Assembly (NCBI GenBank): GCA_001803225.1
Contig: MHBF01000005.1
Span: 1 to 59,113 of the forward strand
Direction: 5' to 3'
DNA: 59,113 nt
Source of the DNA: Lentisphaerae bacterium GWF2_44_16
Lineage (GTDB): Bacteria > Verrucomicrobiota > Lentisphaeria > Victivallales > GWF2-45-14
Part shown: positions 53,329 through 59,113 of the stretch, in pieces
Position numbering within the stretch: position 1 is the stretch's first letter
How the letters are laid out: every line of letters begins with the position of its first letter
Made by a program: the position numbers and the translations under genes
Notes under the pieces: model-generated
What the model saw: only the letters and a program-made list of their open reading frames with translations
Told to the model about the DNA's origin: nothing
Database searches by the model: none

Positions 53329-54426
53329 ATGACATTTGATGAGTTGAAAGAACATGGCGATGAGGCTAGAAAACGGATGGAACACCTTGAGAAGTTCCTG
53401 AAGATAAAGGAAAAGCGCGCGGAGAAGAGCGATATAGAAGAAAAAATGTCCGCTCCTGATTTCTGGGACAGCCGCGAGAAGGCCCAGGAATACATGATAA
53501 AACTCAGCAGCAGCAAGCATGTGATTGGACCTTTTGAGAAGCTTTACAGGGACCTTGAGGATTTTTCCGCGCTCATAGAACTTGCTGCCGAAGACGCGGA
53601 CATGCTCAATGAAGCTGAAAGCACATGGCAGACTCTTTCCCAGGACCTTGACAGACTGGAACTCCTGAGTTTCCTTTCCGGCAAATTTGACGGCAATAAC
53701 GCTTATTTCACTGTACACGCCGGAGCGGGCGGTACCGAGTCGTGCGACTGGGCTTCCATGCTTATCAGGATGTACCGCAGGTGGTTTGAGAGAAAAGGTT
53801 TCAAGGATGAAATCATTGATATACAGCAGGGTGAAGAGGCGGGCATCAAGAGCATAACGCTCAAAGTTGACGGAGAATTCGCTTTCGGATATCTGAAGGC
53901 TGAACGCGGTGTTCACCGTCTTGTCCGTATTTCGCCTTTTGACAGCAATGCCCGCCGTCATACCTCTTTTGCTTCGGTTGACACCTTTCCCGAAATAGGC
54001 GATGATATCGTTGTGGAAATCGAGGAAAAGGATTTGAGGGTTGACACCTACCGTTCGAGCGGGGCAGGGGGACAGCATGTAAACACGACTGACAGCGCGA
54101 TAAGAATTACGCATATTCCTACAGGCATAATAGTTGCCTGTCAGGCTGAACGTTCACAGCACAAGAACCGCGCCGCGGCCATGAAGATGCTTCAGGCCAG
54201 GCTTTATGAGCGTCAGGAACAGGAACGCCGCAAAGAGGCCGATGAGATGAGAGGCGAAAAAACCGATATGGGCTGGGGCAATCAGATACGTTCTTATGTT
54301 CTTCAACCCTACCAGATGGTCAAGGACTTGAGGACAAATGTGGAAACCGGCAACACCGGAGCGGTACTTGATGGTGAAATTGACCGCTTCGTGAATGCCT
54401 GGCTCAAGGAATTCGGCGGCAAATAA
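53329..54426 (+). CDS. prfB: Peptide chain release factor 2 (without programmed frameshift)
   Basis: The 365-residue product is RF2: codon-reading motif SPF in RLVRISPFDSNARRHTSF, catalytic GGQ in SSGAGGQHVNTTDSAI, and RSQHKNRAAAMKMLQARLYE. The common +1 frameshift site (CTT TGA C) near codon 25 is absent: LEKFLKIKEKRAEK runs through in one frame, so autoregulation by frameshift is lost here. The ATG at 53329 has GAGGAG ten bases upstream; the frame extends to 53245 but with no ribosome site. It is divergent from the aminopeptidase gene. A palindrome overlaps its stop codon. Confidence 0.95.
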   Translation: MTFDELKEHGDEARKRMEHLEKFLKIKEKRAEKSDIEEKMSAPDFWDSREKAQEYMIKLSSSKHVIGPFEKLYRDLEDFSALIELAAEDADMLNEAESTWQTLSQDLDRLELLSFLSGKFDGNNAYFTVHAGAGGTESCDWASMLIRMYRRWFERKGFKDEIIDIQQGEEAGIKSITLKVDGEFAFGYLKAERGVHRLVRISPFDSNARRHTSFASVDTFPEIGDDIVVEIEEKDLRVDTYRSSGAGGQHVNTTDSAIRITHIPTGIIVACQAERSQHKNRAAAMKMLQARLYERQEQERRKEADEMRGEKTDMGWGNQIRSYVLQPYQMVKDLRTNVETGNTGAVLDGEIDRFVNAWLKEFGGK

Positions 54427-54436
54427 AACTTATTTG
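54420..54436. terminator. Palindrome over the prfB stop codon
   Basis: CAAATAA-AAC-TTATTTG is a perfect 7-base stem with a 3-base loop that includes the TAA stop of prfB. It is AT-rich and not followed by a T run, so termination is only possible, not shown. Confidence 0.35.
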
Positions 54437-54462
54437 TACACTTCGTCGAAAAGGATTTATTT

Positions 54463-54738
54463 TTATTCCAGTTCATCATTGAAGAACGCGTCATCCGCCA
54501 GACCTTTTTTTCTCAGGAGATTCCGCATTTTATAAACTTCATATTCGCAATCCCGAAACCTGTTTCTGTAGAGCCTGGATTCTCCGGCATTCATTTGCAG
54601 TTCGCGCAGAATACGTGAATACGAATTTATCTGTCTCAACAGGAAACCCATCCTGTCTTTTTTCCTCTTGGAAAACCTTCCGCTCTGCGATGCATCCCGG
54701 CAATAAAACAGTTTTTTCTTTTTTCTGTCCTTTTTCAT
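54463..54738 (-). CDS. Small basic protein of unknown function
   Basis: The 91-residue product is strongly basic at its N terminus (MKKDRKKKKLFYCRDASQSG) and helical, with many Arg (MGFLLRQINSYSRILRELQM, RLYRNRFRDCEYEVYKMRNL), ending acidic (DDAFFNDELE). The start at 54738 is chosen because GAGGGGAACGTGAA stands just upstream; the longer frame from 54828 would begin inside a structured intergenic element. A nucleic-acid or membrane-surface binding role would suit the charge, but nothing more can be said. It converges on prfB. Confidence 0.55.
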   Translation of the reverse strand: MKKDRKKKKLFYCRDASQSGRFSKRKKDRMGFLLRQINSYSRILRELQMNAGESRLYRNRFRDCEYEVYKMRNLLRKKGLADDAFFNDELE

Positions 54739-54784
54739 TTCACGTTCCCCTCTTTTTGTTAAAATTTCCGGAGAACGCCAATAT

Positions 54785-54872
54785 AAAAAAGGCGTGCCCC
54801 AGTCGCACTCACATGGGGGTAGTAGCATACCCTACAAAGAATACGATGAAGCACGCCACGCCGTTGTGGCGT
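54785..54872 (-). ncRNA. Structured leader or small RNA with alternative hairpins and terminator
   Basis: GGCGTGC (54791-54797) pairs with GCACGCC (54851-54857), enclosing GGGTA/TACCC and CCCCA/TGGGG helices; on the minus strand the stem is followed by six T, so this is a terminator-like structure. ACGCCAC (54853-54859) also pairs with GTGGCGT (54866-54872), and the two pairings share bases and exclude each other. The layout resembles an attenuator ahead of the basic-protein gene or the 3-prime end of a small RNA. No known RNA family is recognised. Confidence 0.4.
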
Positions 54873-55039
54873 ACCATCTGACATTGTTTCTTTGTATGAA
54901 TTCGCTACTTTTCCACGTGAAACACTTGCCAATGGCAGTCAACAATTTGAAATTTTAAAACTATTTTTAATCTATATGAAAATTCCTTTTTCTTATTTTG
55001 ATAAACTATAATCCGTCAACTCTTCATCCGCAAGAAAAA

Positions 55040-55125
55040 ACCACAGAACACACGGAACACTCGGAAAGGAAGAATTCTTTTTGATTTCTCCTCACTTTTT
55101 CTGTGTATTCAGTGTGTTCCGTGGT
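55040..55125. repeat. Inverted pair of CACGGA-type repeats
   Basis: ACCACAGAACACACGGAACA and following bases (55040-55069) face a reverse-complement copy (55093-55125, ending GTGTGTTCCGTGGT). The arms of about 30 bases pair imperfectly around a 23-base loop. A third copy lies at 2336-2365. Confidence 0.6.
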
Positions 55126-55312
55126 TCTCTCTTAAAAAAATCTTCATATTTTTTCAGATCTTGAAAATGAGTTCAAAATCCTTGAAAATCTCCGCGTTTT
55201 TTTAACTTTTTCCAAAAAAAATTTGCGAATTTCAGCCTTTTTTGTTTGACGCTTTTTTTATTGATATGAAGGGCGCTTTTTGGCGCGGAATTTGTAAAAC
55301 AATTAAAAATTT

Positions 55313-55383
55313 CTGTTGCAACGAAGTGAGCAACAGTACGGAAAATCCAGAGGATTTTCTCGAAGTGCAGGTACCCTACCTGC
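55313..55383 (+). other. Three consecutive hairpins in the leader of the orphan gene
   Basis: CTGTTGC/GCAACAG (55313-55336, loop AACGAAGTGA), GAAAATCC/GGATTTTC (55341-55359, loop AGA) and GCAGGTA/TACCTGC (55367-55383, loop CCC) are perfect stems of 7, 8 and 7 pairs ending 20 bases before the start codon. The first loop, read in reverse complement, is the TCACTTCGTT loop of the two-hairpin repeat family. Confidence 0.6.
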
Positions 55384-55403
55384 AAAACAAAGGAGTGACT
55401 GAA

Positions 55404-56174
55404 ATGTCAAACACGACCAGAATGATTGGAAAAGTTTCCACATCGGTGGGAAAAAACGGAAGTACTTACAGTGCCACTTATCTGGTGGCGGAACACGAAC
55501 TTCACATCTATGAGCCTGAAATTTATGACAAGGCTTTATGGGCACCGGGGGACTGCGTGGTTACGAGTTACACGAAAGAAGCCGCGGGGCCGAGATGGTT
55601 AGTTACCATTAATGCCGCGCCTCGTGAAGAGGGCTACGGAGCTTTCAGCACAGGCAATCCGAATGACTTTGTTGAAAAAAGTTATGACGTTTCAGAAGTC
55701 TTTTTTTACGCCTCATGGTGGGGAGTGAGGAAAGCCAGCACGAATGACGCTAATTCAAAGCTTCTCAACATAAACGGAGAGCCCTGTGGTGTCGGCGATT
55801 TCCTTTTCAGAAACGCAAGCAAGACGAACAAGGGCAGCGCGGATTATTCCAAATCCCCGTTTGTAACATCGGGAACTGAACTCAGCACCTCCATTATAGA
55901 CCTGCCCATCAGGACAATGATCTATTCATGTGCTTTTTACTCCAGAAACAACATAAACAGTTTTGTAGGTTTTACCGGAGTGAACGGCGGCTTTTCCTCG
56001 AAATGCAGGCCCGCCGAAATCACTCCCGGTAAATGGAAAGTCATTGACCAGACCCTGCGTAATTCAAAGGAGAAAAACGGCAAAGTATGGGTGAAGGTCT
56101 CCAGAAAAATGCTTCTCGCCCCCTTCAATCTGAAATGGGACCCCGACAAAAACGGCGGCAACTGGAAATGGTGA
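55404..56174 (+). CDS. Orphan protein with Trp-rich C terminus
   Basis: The 256-residue product has no signal peptide or transmembrane segment. It reads as a mixed beta protein (IGKVSTSVGKNGSTYSATYL, LWAPGDCVVTSYTKEAAGPR, VEKSYDVSEVFFYASWWG) and ends WDPDKNGGNWKW. The Asp/Asn-rich tail could bind calcium. AAGGAG stands eight bases before the ATG; a frame extending to 55242 would run through the hairpin leader and is rejected. The stop codon lies in the first hairpin of a repeat element. No family is recognised. Phage-structural or secreted-effector origin are both possible. Confidence 0.6.
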   Translation: MSNTTRMIGKVSTSVGKNGSTYSATYLVAEHELHIYEPEIYDKALWAPGDCVVTSYTKEAAGPRWLVTINAAPREEGYGAFSTGNPNDFVEKSYDVSEVFFYASWWGVRKASTNDANSKLLNINGEPCGVGDFLFRNASKTNKGSADYSKSPFVTSGTELSTSIIDLPIRTMIYSCAFYSRNNINSFVGFTGVNGGFSSKCRPAEITPGKWKVIDQTLRNSKEKNGKVWVKVSRKMLLAPFNLKWDPDKNGGNWKW

Positions 56175-56260
56175 CGGAGTCACTTTTATTGTCTTCGTTC
56201 AGCTTCGCTTACGAAGGTGACGGAGTCACTTTTATTATGCCGCTCACTTACGTTGTGGCA
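56171..56260 (+). repeat. Two tandem copies of the two-hairpin repeat element
   Basis: Unit 1 (56171-56216): GTGAC-GGA-GTCAC, TTTTATTGT, CTTCGT, loop TCAGCTTCGCTT, ACGAAG. Unit 2 (56217-56260): GTGAC-GGA-GTCAC, TTTTATTA, TGCCGC, loop TCACTTACGTT, GTGGCA. The first hairpin and spacer are nearly identical between units, while the second stem differs yet stays paired. The TGA stop of the orphan gene lies in the first hairpin. Confidence 0.8.
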
Positions 56261-56273
56261 GAAAAGAGAAGAC

Positions 56274-56379
56274 GGTTTTGACGACGCAAAACCCTCCACG
56301 TCAAATATGAAATAAAGTCTTATCGTAGGAGGGTTGCGCTTCGTCGCAACCATGAAAACAATAAACGGGGCTTCGCCCC
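56274..56379. other. Cluster of overlapping hairpins
   Basis: GGTTTTG/CAAAACC (56274-56293), AACCCTCC/GGAGGGTT (56290-56335), GGTTGCG/CGCAACC (56332-56351) and GGGGC/GCCCC (56367-56379, loop TTC) follow one another. The long AACCCTCC stem shares bases with both neighbours, so alternative folds are possible. They fill the gap between the orphan gene and the protease gene. Confidence 0.6.
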
Positions 56380-56425
56380 TAGTATTAATCTAATAAAGAT
56401 GCTATAATAAATAAGGAGATTTGTA

Positions 56426-57463
56426 ATGAGCGATATAAATTATAATCAGGAGACAATTAATCAATTTCTGGCTGGATGTCAGACCGACGAAAGCGAGGAT
56501 ATGCACGATCCTTGTGAACCGTTGGACAATGACCCATGTTCTCCGCTTGATGATCCTTGTGAACCATTGAATAACGATCCCTGCGTGCCTCTGAACAGTG
56601 ACCCGTGTGAGCCTCTTGACAATGCTCCATGCAAACCTCTTGACCGAAACGTTCTCAGGGGGTGTCCAATGATGAGAAAAAAACAGAAAAAGAGTGAAGA
56701 GACAAAACCCAGTTTTGACAGATGGAGCATATTCCGGGACAAACATATGCCATATGCCGATGCATATCCTACCATGAATAGTACATTAAAAACATTAGCC
56801 GACAAACTTGGCTTAGATATGGATGATGCTCTAGGTGAAAATGGATGGTTAAGAAATGAAAATGGTTATAGCGTGAGTATTTTCGAAAAGCGAAAAGTCT
56901 ATAAGGTGCCTAATATTGTATTCATTGATTTCGGGCTGGCTGCCTGGTATAATTACAATCCGTTGGGCTTCATAGCGGGAACGGATCTTTATTGGACTAA
57001 TTATGAACGTGCGCGAAAAGAAGCAATGGAATATGAAAAAGAGGATTTCAAGCTTGTAACAAGTTCAGATGTTTCAAAAGCGGACGTGGAAAATCATTTG
57101 AGAACTAAAGGCATATATGTATATATTTTTTCAGGACATGGAGTGGATGAAACACCGGGAGCTCTAAAGACACTAAATAAAGAAGGTATTTTACCAGGAA
57201 GATATACTCCATATAAAATCCAACACATGACTCTTTATGCGTGTTCTTCTCTGAAGAAAAATGTATCTCATGCTTGGGCTATGAAAGAACCGGCAAATAA
57301 ATCTTTATGGAATACTAATATTTCCTCCAAGGGTTGGGTTACAGGTTATATTGAAGATACAAACTTCCTTATCTCTGACGACATTTATAAAAAGACAATG
57401 TACGGAAATACAGATTTGACATCTTATAAAGGAGGAAATGACTATGATTACAGAAAAAAGTAA
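56426..57463 (+). CDS. Clan-CD (caspase/CHAT-like) protease candidate with Cys-Pro repeat
   Basis: The 345-residue protein opens with about 27 polar residues and then six repeats of an octapeptide DPCEPLDN type (residues 28-74), giving one Cys every eight residues. A linker with CPMMRKKQKK follows. The C-terminal half has the strand-His-Gly and strand-Ala-Cys pattern of clan-CD cysteine proteases: GIYVYIFSGHGVDETPG with His238, and IQHMTLYACSSLKK with Cys273. Spacing of 35 residues is somewhat short for CHAT. No signal peptide is visible. AAGGAG precedes the ATG. It overlaps the next gene, so the two are coupled. Substrate and system are unknown; the family call is from motif pattern only. 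Confidence 0.6.
   Translation: MSDINYNQETINQFLAGCQTDESEDMHDPCEPLDNDPCSPLDDPCEPLNNDPCVPLNSDPCEPLDNAPCKPLDRNVLRGCPMMRKKQKKSEETKPSFDRWSIFRDKHMPYADAYPTMNSTLKTLADKLGLDMDDALGENGWLRNENGYSVSIFEKRKVYKVPNIVFIDFGLAAWYNYNPLGFIAGTDLYWTNYERARKEAMEYEKEDFKLVTSSDVSKADVENHLRTKGIYVYIFSGHGVDETPGALKTLNKEGILPGRYTPYKIQHMTLYACSSLKKNVSHAWAMKEPANKSLWNTNISSKGWVTGYIEDTNFLISDDIYKKTMYGNTDLTSYKGGNDYDYRKK
56507..56647 (+). repeat. Six tandem 21-24 base coding repeats (Cys-Pro octapeptide)
   Basis: Units begin at 56507, 56531, 56552, 56576, 56600 and 56624; the second has lost one codon. Each encodes D-P-C-x-P-L plus two polar residues (the last begins A-P-C). Codons differ between units (TGT/TGC, CCT/CCA/CCC), so the protein repeat seems to be kept by selection and not by recent copying. 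Confidence 0.85.
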
Positions 57464-57962
57464 AACAATAAATTGGGGGCGCGTAATATTTGTAGTGGTT
57501 CTTATTGTGGTATTGTTTTTTTCTTCCAATGTCTTTTATAAGCCAGTACAAAAATCAGCAAGGACATCTACAAGAAGCAGGATGCTTGCTTTGCATACAG
57601 CGTTGTTGCAATATCGGGAAGATGAAGGTGTTTTTCCATCTGGTACGGACAAAGAAATTATTTCCACGCTGATTACACGGCGTAAAGAATACAGAAAAGG
57701 CAAACAGTATGTATATATGGAAATCACGATGCCACATAAAAACATTTTTGGTCAATACCGCACCTATCCTTCATTGGATGGAAAAGGGCGTTATCTTGAT
57801 GCCTGGGGAACTCCGATAACAATCATGATAAAAGGGGATGCGGTCATTCTCCATTCATTCGGCAAAAACAGAAAGGATGATAATGGTAAGAAAGATGATA
57901 TTGTCTATATAAACGGAAAATTTATAGAAAATAATTCTTCTGAGAAACACAACCGATTATAG
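57444..57962 (+). CDS. GspG-like pseudopilin lacking the prepilin cleavage motif
   Basis: The 172-residue protein has one N-terminal transmembrane helix (WGRVIFVVVLIVVLFFSSNV) after a 10-residue polar start, then the GspG pattern LHTALLQYREDEGVFPSG and a C-terminal YLDAWGTPITIMIKGDAVIL with HSFGKNRKDDNGKKDDIVY, matching the D-P-W-G-x-P...S-x-G-x-D...D-D-I calcium-loop end of type II secretion major pseudopilins. The G-F-T-L-x-E cleavage box is missing, so it should stay membrane-anchored. GGAGG lies eight bases before the ATG at 57444, better than the ATG at 57438. It overlaps the protease gene by 20 bases. Confidence 0.72.
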   Translation: MITEKSKTINWGRVIFVVVLIVVLFFSSNVFYKPVQKSARTSTRSRMLALHTALLQYREDEGVFPSGTDKEIISTLITRRKEYRKGKQYVYMEITMPHKNIFGQYRTYPSLDGKGRYLDAWGTPITIMIKGDAVILHSFGKNRKDDNGKKDDIVYINGKFIENNSSEKHNRL

Positions 57963-58046
57963 CGTCCCCATTTTATTTTTATAAAAGAAGGAGAAGTCAA
58001 TCGTGATTGGAAAAAATTTGAAATCCCTTATCAGAATGCAGTTGTT

Positions 58047-58430
58047 TTGACAGGTGAAGATTTTATAATAGATCAGGGACTTACAGGTAACCTCTTAAGC
58101 AGTAGTGCAAACGTTTTTGTTTCCGGCAAAATTGAAGTAAAAAAAGAATATACAAAAAATAGAGAGGAATGTTTTCGCTGTAGAAATATTAACACGAAAT
58201 GGATATGGTTTGATGATGTTGATGCTAATTCTTTTCCTGGAATTGCAACTTTGAAAAGTGAAAGTAAAAATGTTTATCAAAATGTAGAGATGGATTTCTT
58301 GGGAATTTTCTCGGCAACCCTTGAAGGATATGTCGATTATATGGAACCTTTTACCAGAACTGATTTTAAAGTGAAAATATATTGGGAAAATAAAAATACG
58401 TCAGTTGGTGATTCGTTTATAAAAGAATAA
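58047..58430 (+). CDS. Orphan protein, start uncertain, possibly truncated or frameshifted
   Basis: From a TTG at 58047 the frame encodes 127 residues (TGEDFIIDQGLTGNLLSSSA onward, with a CFRC pair near residue 42 and beta-rich aromatic segments). The same frame is open back to the TAG of the previous gene at 57960 and reads protein-like (IKEGEVNRDWKKFEIPYQN), but contains no ATG or GTG. A good ribosome site AAGAAGGAGAAG (57985-57996) and a GTG at 58003 lie in another frame, which stops at 58048-58050. The real start may therefore be lost, non-canonical or reached by frameshifting. No family is recognised. Confidence 0.45.
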   Translation: MTGEDFIIDQGLTGNLLSSSANVFVSGKIEVKKEYTKNREECFRCRNINTKWIWFDDVDANSFPGIATLKSESKNVYQNVEMDFLGIFSATLEGYVDYMEPFTRTDFKVKIYWENKNTSVGDSFIKE

Positions 58431-58448
58431 TTTAGTCAGGAAAGATTT

Positions 58449-58943
58449 ATGACTTTAAAAAAAACAATCATGTTTTATTGTCTTGGATTTCTAATATGGC
58501 TTTTTTTAATTTCAAGCAGTTTATATATCTTTTTTAATGCTGACAAATTTGCTTCCAGATCATTACATGTGTATGATAAAATAGAAGACCTGCCCATAAC
58601 AGGGATATACTTATCTGAATTGTCCGATTTCCAAAAAGTTTATGAGTTAATAACTCATTTTAGATATACAAAATACATAATTTGGGGAACAACTGATAAG
58701 GAAAAGTTCTACAAGTTCTGTAGAAAAAACAACATCATATCCTTCAGTAATTCCACAACAAAAGATATATCCTACTGGAAACAGTTCCTTCCGGAAAAAT
58801 TTAAAGCAGTATATCCTGATTTTGGGCAAAAAGAGGATGCGTATACGGCTGCAGGCATTTTCGGAAAATATGGGATAGAAATCATTTTACGAAAAAGAGA
58901 TAATGTTTTTCTTCTGGAACTTTTAAAATATCCTGATAAGTGA
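58449..58943 (+). CDS. Membrane-anchored orphan protein
   Basis: The 164-residue protein has a basic start (MTLKKT) and one transmembrane helix (about residues 7-28, IMFYCLGFLIWLFLISSSLY), then a mixed soluble domain (DKIEDLPITGIYLSELSDFQ, TDKEKFYKFCRKNNIISFSN) rich in Lys, Tyr and Phe. CAGGAAAG precedes the ATG. The helix may be an uncleaved signal or anchor. A decayed copy of its first 90 bases follows downstream. It is AT-rich like its neighbours. No family is recognised. Confidence 0.6.
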   Translation: MTLKKTIMFYCLGFLIWLFLISSSLYIFFNADKFASRSLHVYDKIEDLPITGIYLSELSDFQKVYELITHFRYTKYIIWGTTDKEKFYKFCRKNNIISFSNSTTKDISYWKQFLPEKFKAVYPDFGQKEDAYTAAGIFGKYGIEIILRKRDNVFLLELLKYPDK

Positions 58944-58959
58944 TTTTCTAAATAGGCCT

Positions 58960-59034
58960 ATGAACGTAAAAAAAGTAATCGTCTCGGATTTTGATATGGC
59001 TGTTTTTAATTTCAAGCTGCTTCGACATTTTTAA
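58960..59034 (+). pseudogene. Decayed partial duplicate of the preceding gene start
   Basis: The sequence from ATG 58960 resembles the start of the 58449 gene: ATGAACGTAAAAAAAGTAAT against ATGACTTTAAAAAAAACAAT, then GATATGGCTGTTTTTAATTT against AATATGGCTTTTTTTAATTT, followed by the same TCAAGC. About eight bases are missing in between, which shifts the frame; the remaining frame ends after 24 codons at 59034. It is a 5-prime fragment of a tandem copy. Confidence 0.6.
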
Positions 59035-59113
59035 ACCCTAACTCCGCTGGGATTACGTAATATTTTCCTATTTTTCTTTTTTTTGTATTGATTTTGGGAT
59101 TTTTTCTGATAAA

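Larger units (their letters stand above)
54739..55403. other. 665-base intergenic region rich in inverted repeats
   Basis: No gene is supported between the small basic protein and the orphan gene at 55404. The stretch holds a structured element with a minus-strand terminator (54785-54872), a large imperfect inverted repeat (55040-55125), two nearby CTTGAAAAT direct repeats (near 55160 and 55180), and three consecutive hairpins (55313-55383). Confidence 0.6.

Noticed and set aside
53380..53420. Programmed frameshift in prfB
   Set aside because: The reading frame is continuous through the usual site and no in-frame UGA is present.
54739..54828. Longer start for the small basic protein
   Set aside because: It would begin inside the structured element and lacks a ribosome site, while 54738 has a good one.
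55242..55403. N-terminal extension of the orphan protein at 55404
   Set aside because: The extension runs through three perfect hairpins and has an unlikely composition; a strong ribosome site stands before 55404.
56507..56647. Regular 24-base repeat resembling a CRISPR or minisatellite array
   Set aside because: It is in frame, encodes a steady Cys-Pro octapeptide with synonymous variation, and has no spacers.
1..59113. tRNA, rRNA, transposase or integrase genes
   Set aside because: None was recognised in the intergenic regions or among the protein frames, despite the repeat-rich right end.

Overview
The window looks like a chromosome segment of a Lentisphaerota-type (PVC superphylum) bacterium. 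This is an inference from gene content: two prepilin-leader proteins carrying the H-x9-DG C-terminal motif that is heavily expanded in Planctomycetes and Lentisphaerae, S1 sulfatases, a GH29 fucosidase, a DUF4838-type glycan protein, and a Gram-negative flagellum with P- and L-ring genes. No rRNA, tRNA or CRISPR array was seen.

Layout. 1-6278 (minus strand): a cut-off lipoprotein, a prepilin-like protein, a ROK-type regulator with a near-consensus promoter and an almost absent leader, two sulfatases, and an IclR-family regulator with two palindromic operator-like sites. 6466-28110 (plus strand): a motility block. It opens at a sigma-54-type promoter and encodes a LysM protein, a receiver protein, a TPR protein, a histidine kinase and sigma-54 activator pair (FlrB/FlrC-like), two Maf-type (DUF115) flagellin glycosyltransferases, FliS, probable export chaperones, a lipoprotein, FlgM behind a possible sigma-28 promoter, then a second sigma-54 promoter and flgF-flgG-flgA-flgH-flgI-flgJ-flgN-flgK, ending in a CBS/sugar nucleotidyltransferase that probably feeds flagellin glycosylation. 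28191-28994 is dapB.

29008-40373 is a glycan-use locus: an AraC regulator divergent from a prepilin-like protein, an alpha-L-fucosidase, a predicted glycosidase, a 1139-residue multidomain secreted glycosidase, an alpha/beta hydrolase, a DUF4838 protein and an exported protein. 40822-54426 is mostly housekeeping: two convergent carB paralogues flanking an ftsQ-like gene, a receiver-kinase fusion and a second Ser/Thr kinase, holA, an M42 aminopeptidase and prfB.

54427-59113 is accessory, AT-richer toward its end and full of palindromes. It holds a small basic protein, a structured intergenic element, inverted CACGGAA-type repeats, an orphan protein with a three-hairpin leader, a cluster of hairpins, and an unusual cassette: a clan-CD (caspase/CHAT-like) protease candidate with a Cys-Pro octapeptide repeat, translationally coupled to a GspG-like pseudopilin that has lost its prepilin cleavage motif, followed by orphan genes and a decayed partial duplicate.

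The most notable observations are (1) a 44-46 bp two-hairpin repeat with conserved loop and spacer but covarying stems, abutting stop codons; (2) the protease/pseudopilin cassette; (3) a FlgK hook-filament junction protein with a phage-tail or carbohydrate-binding-like module inserted in its variable region; (4) a consistent set of sigma-54 and sigma-28 promoters in the flagellar block; (5) IclR twin operators and the nearly leaderless ROK mRNA.
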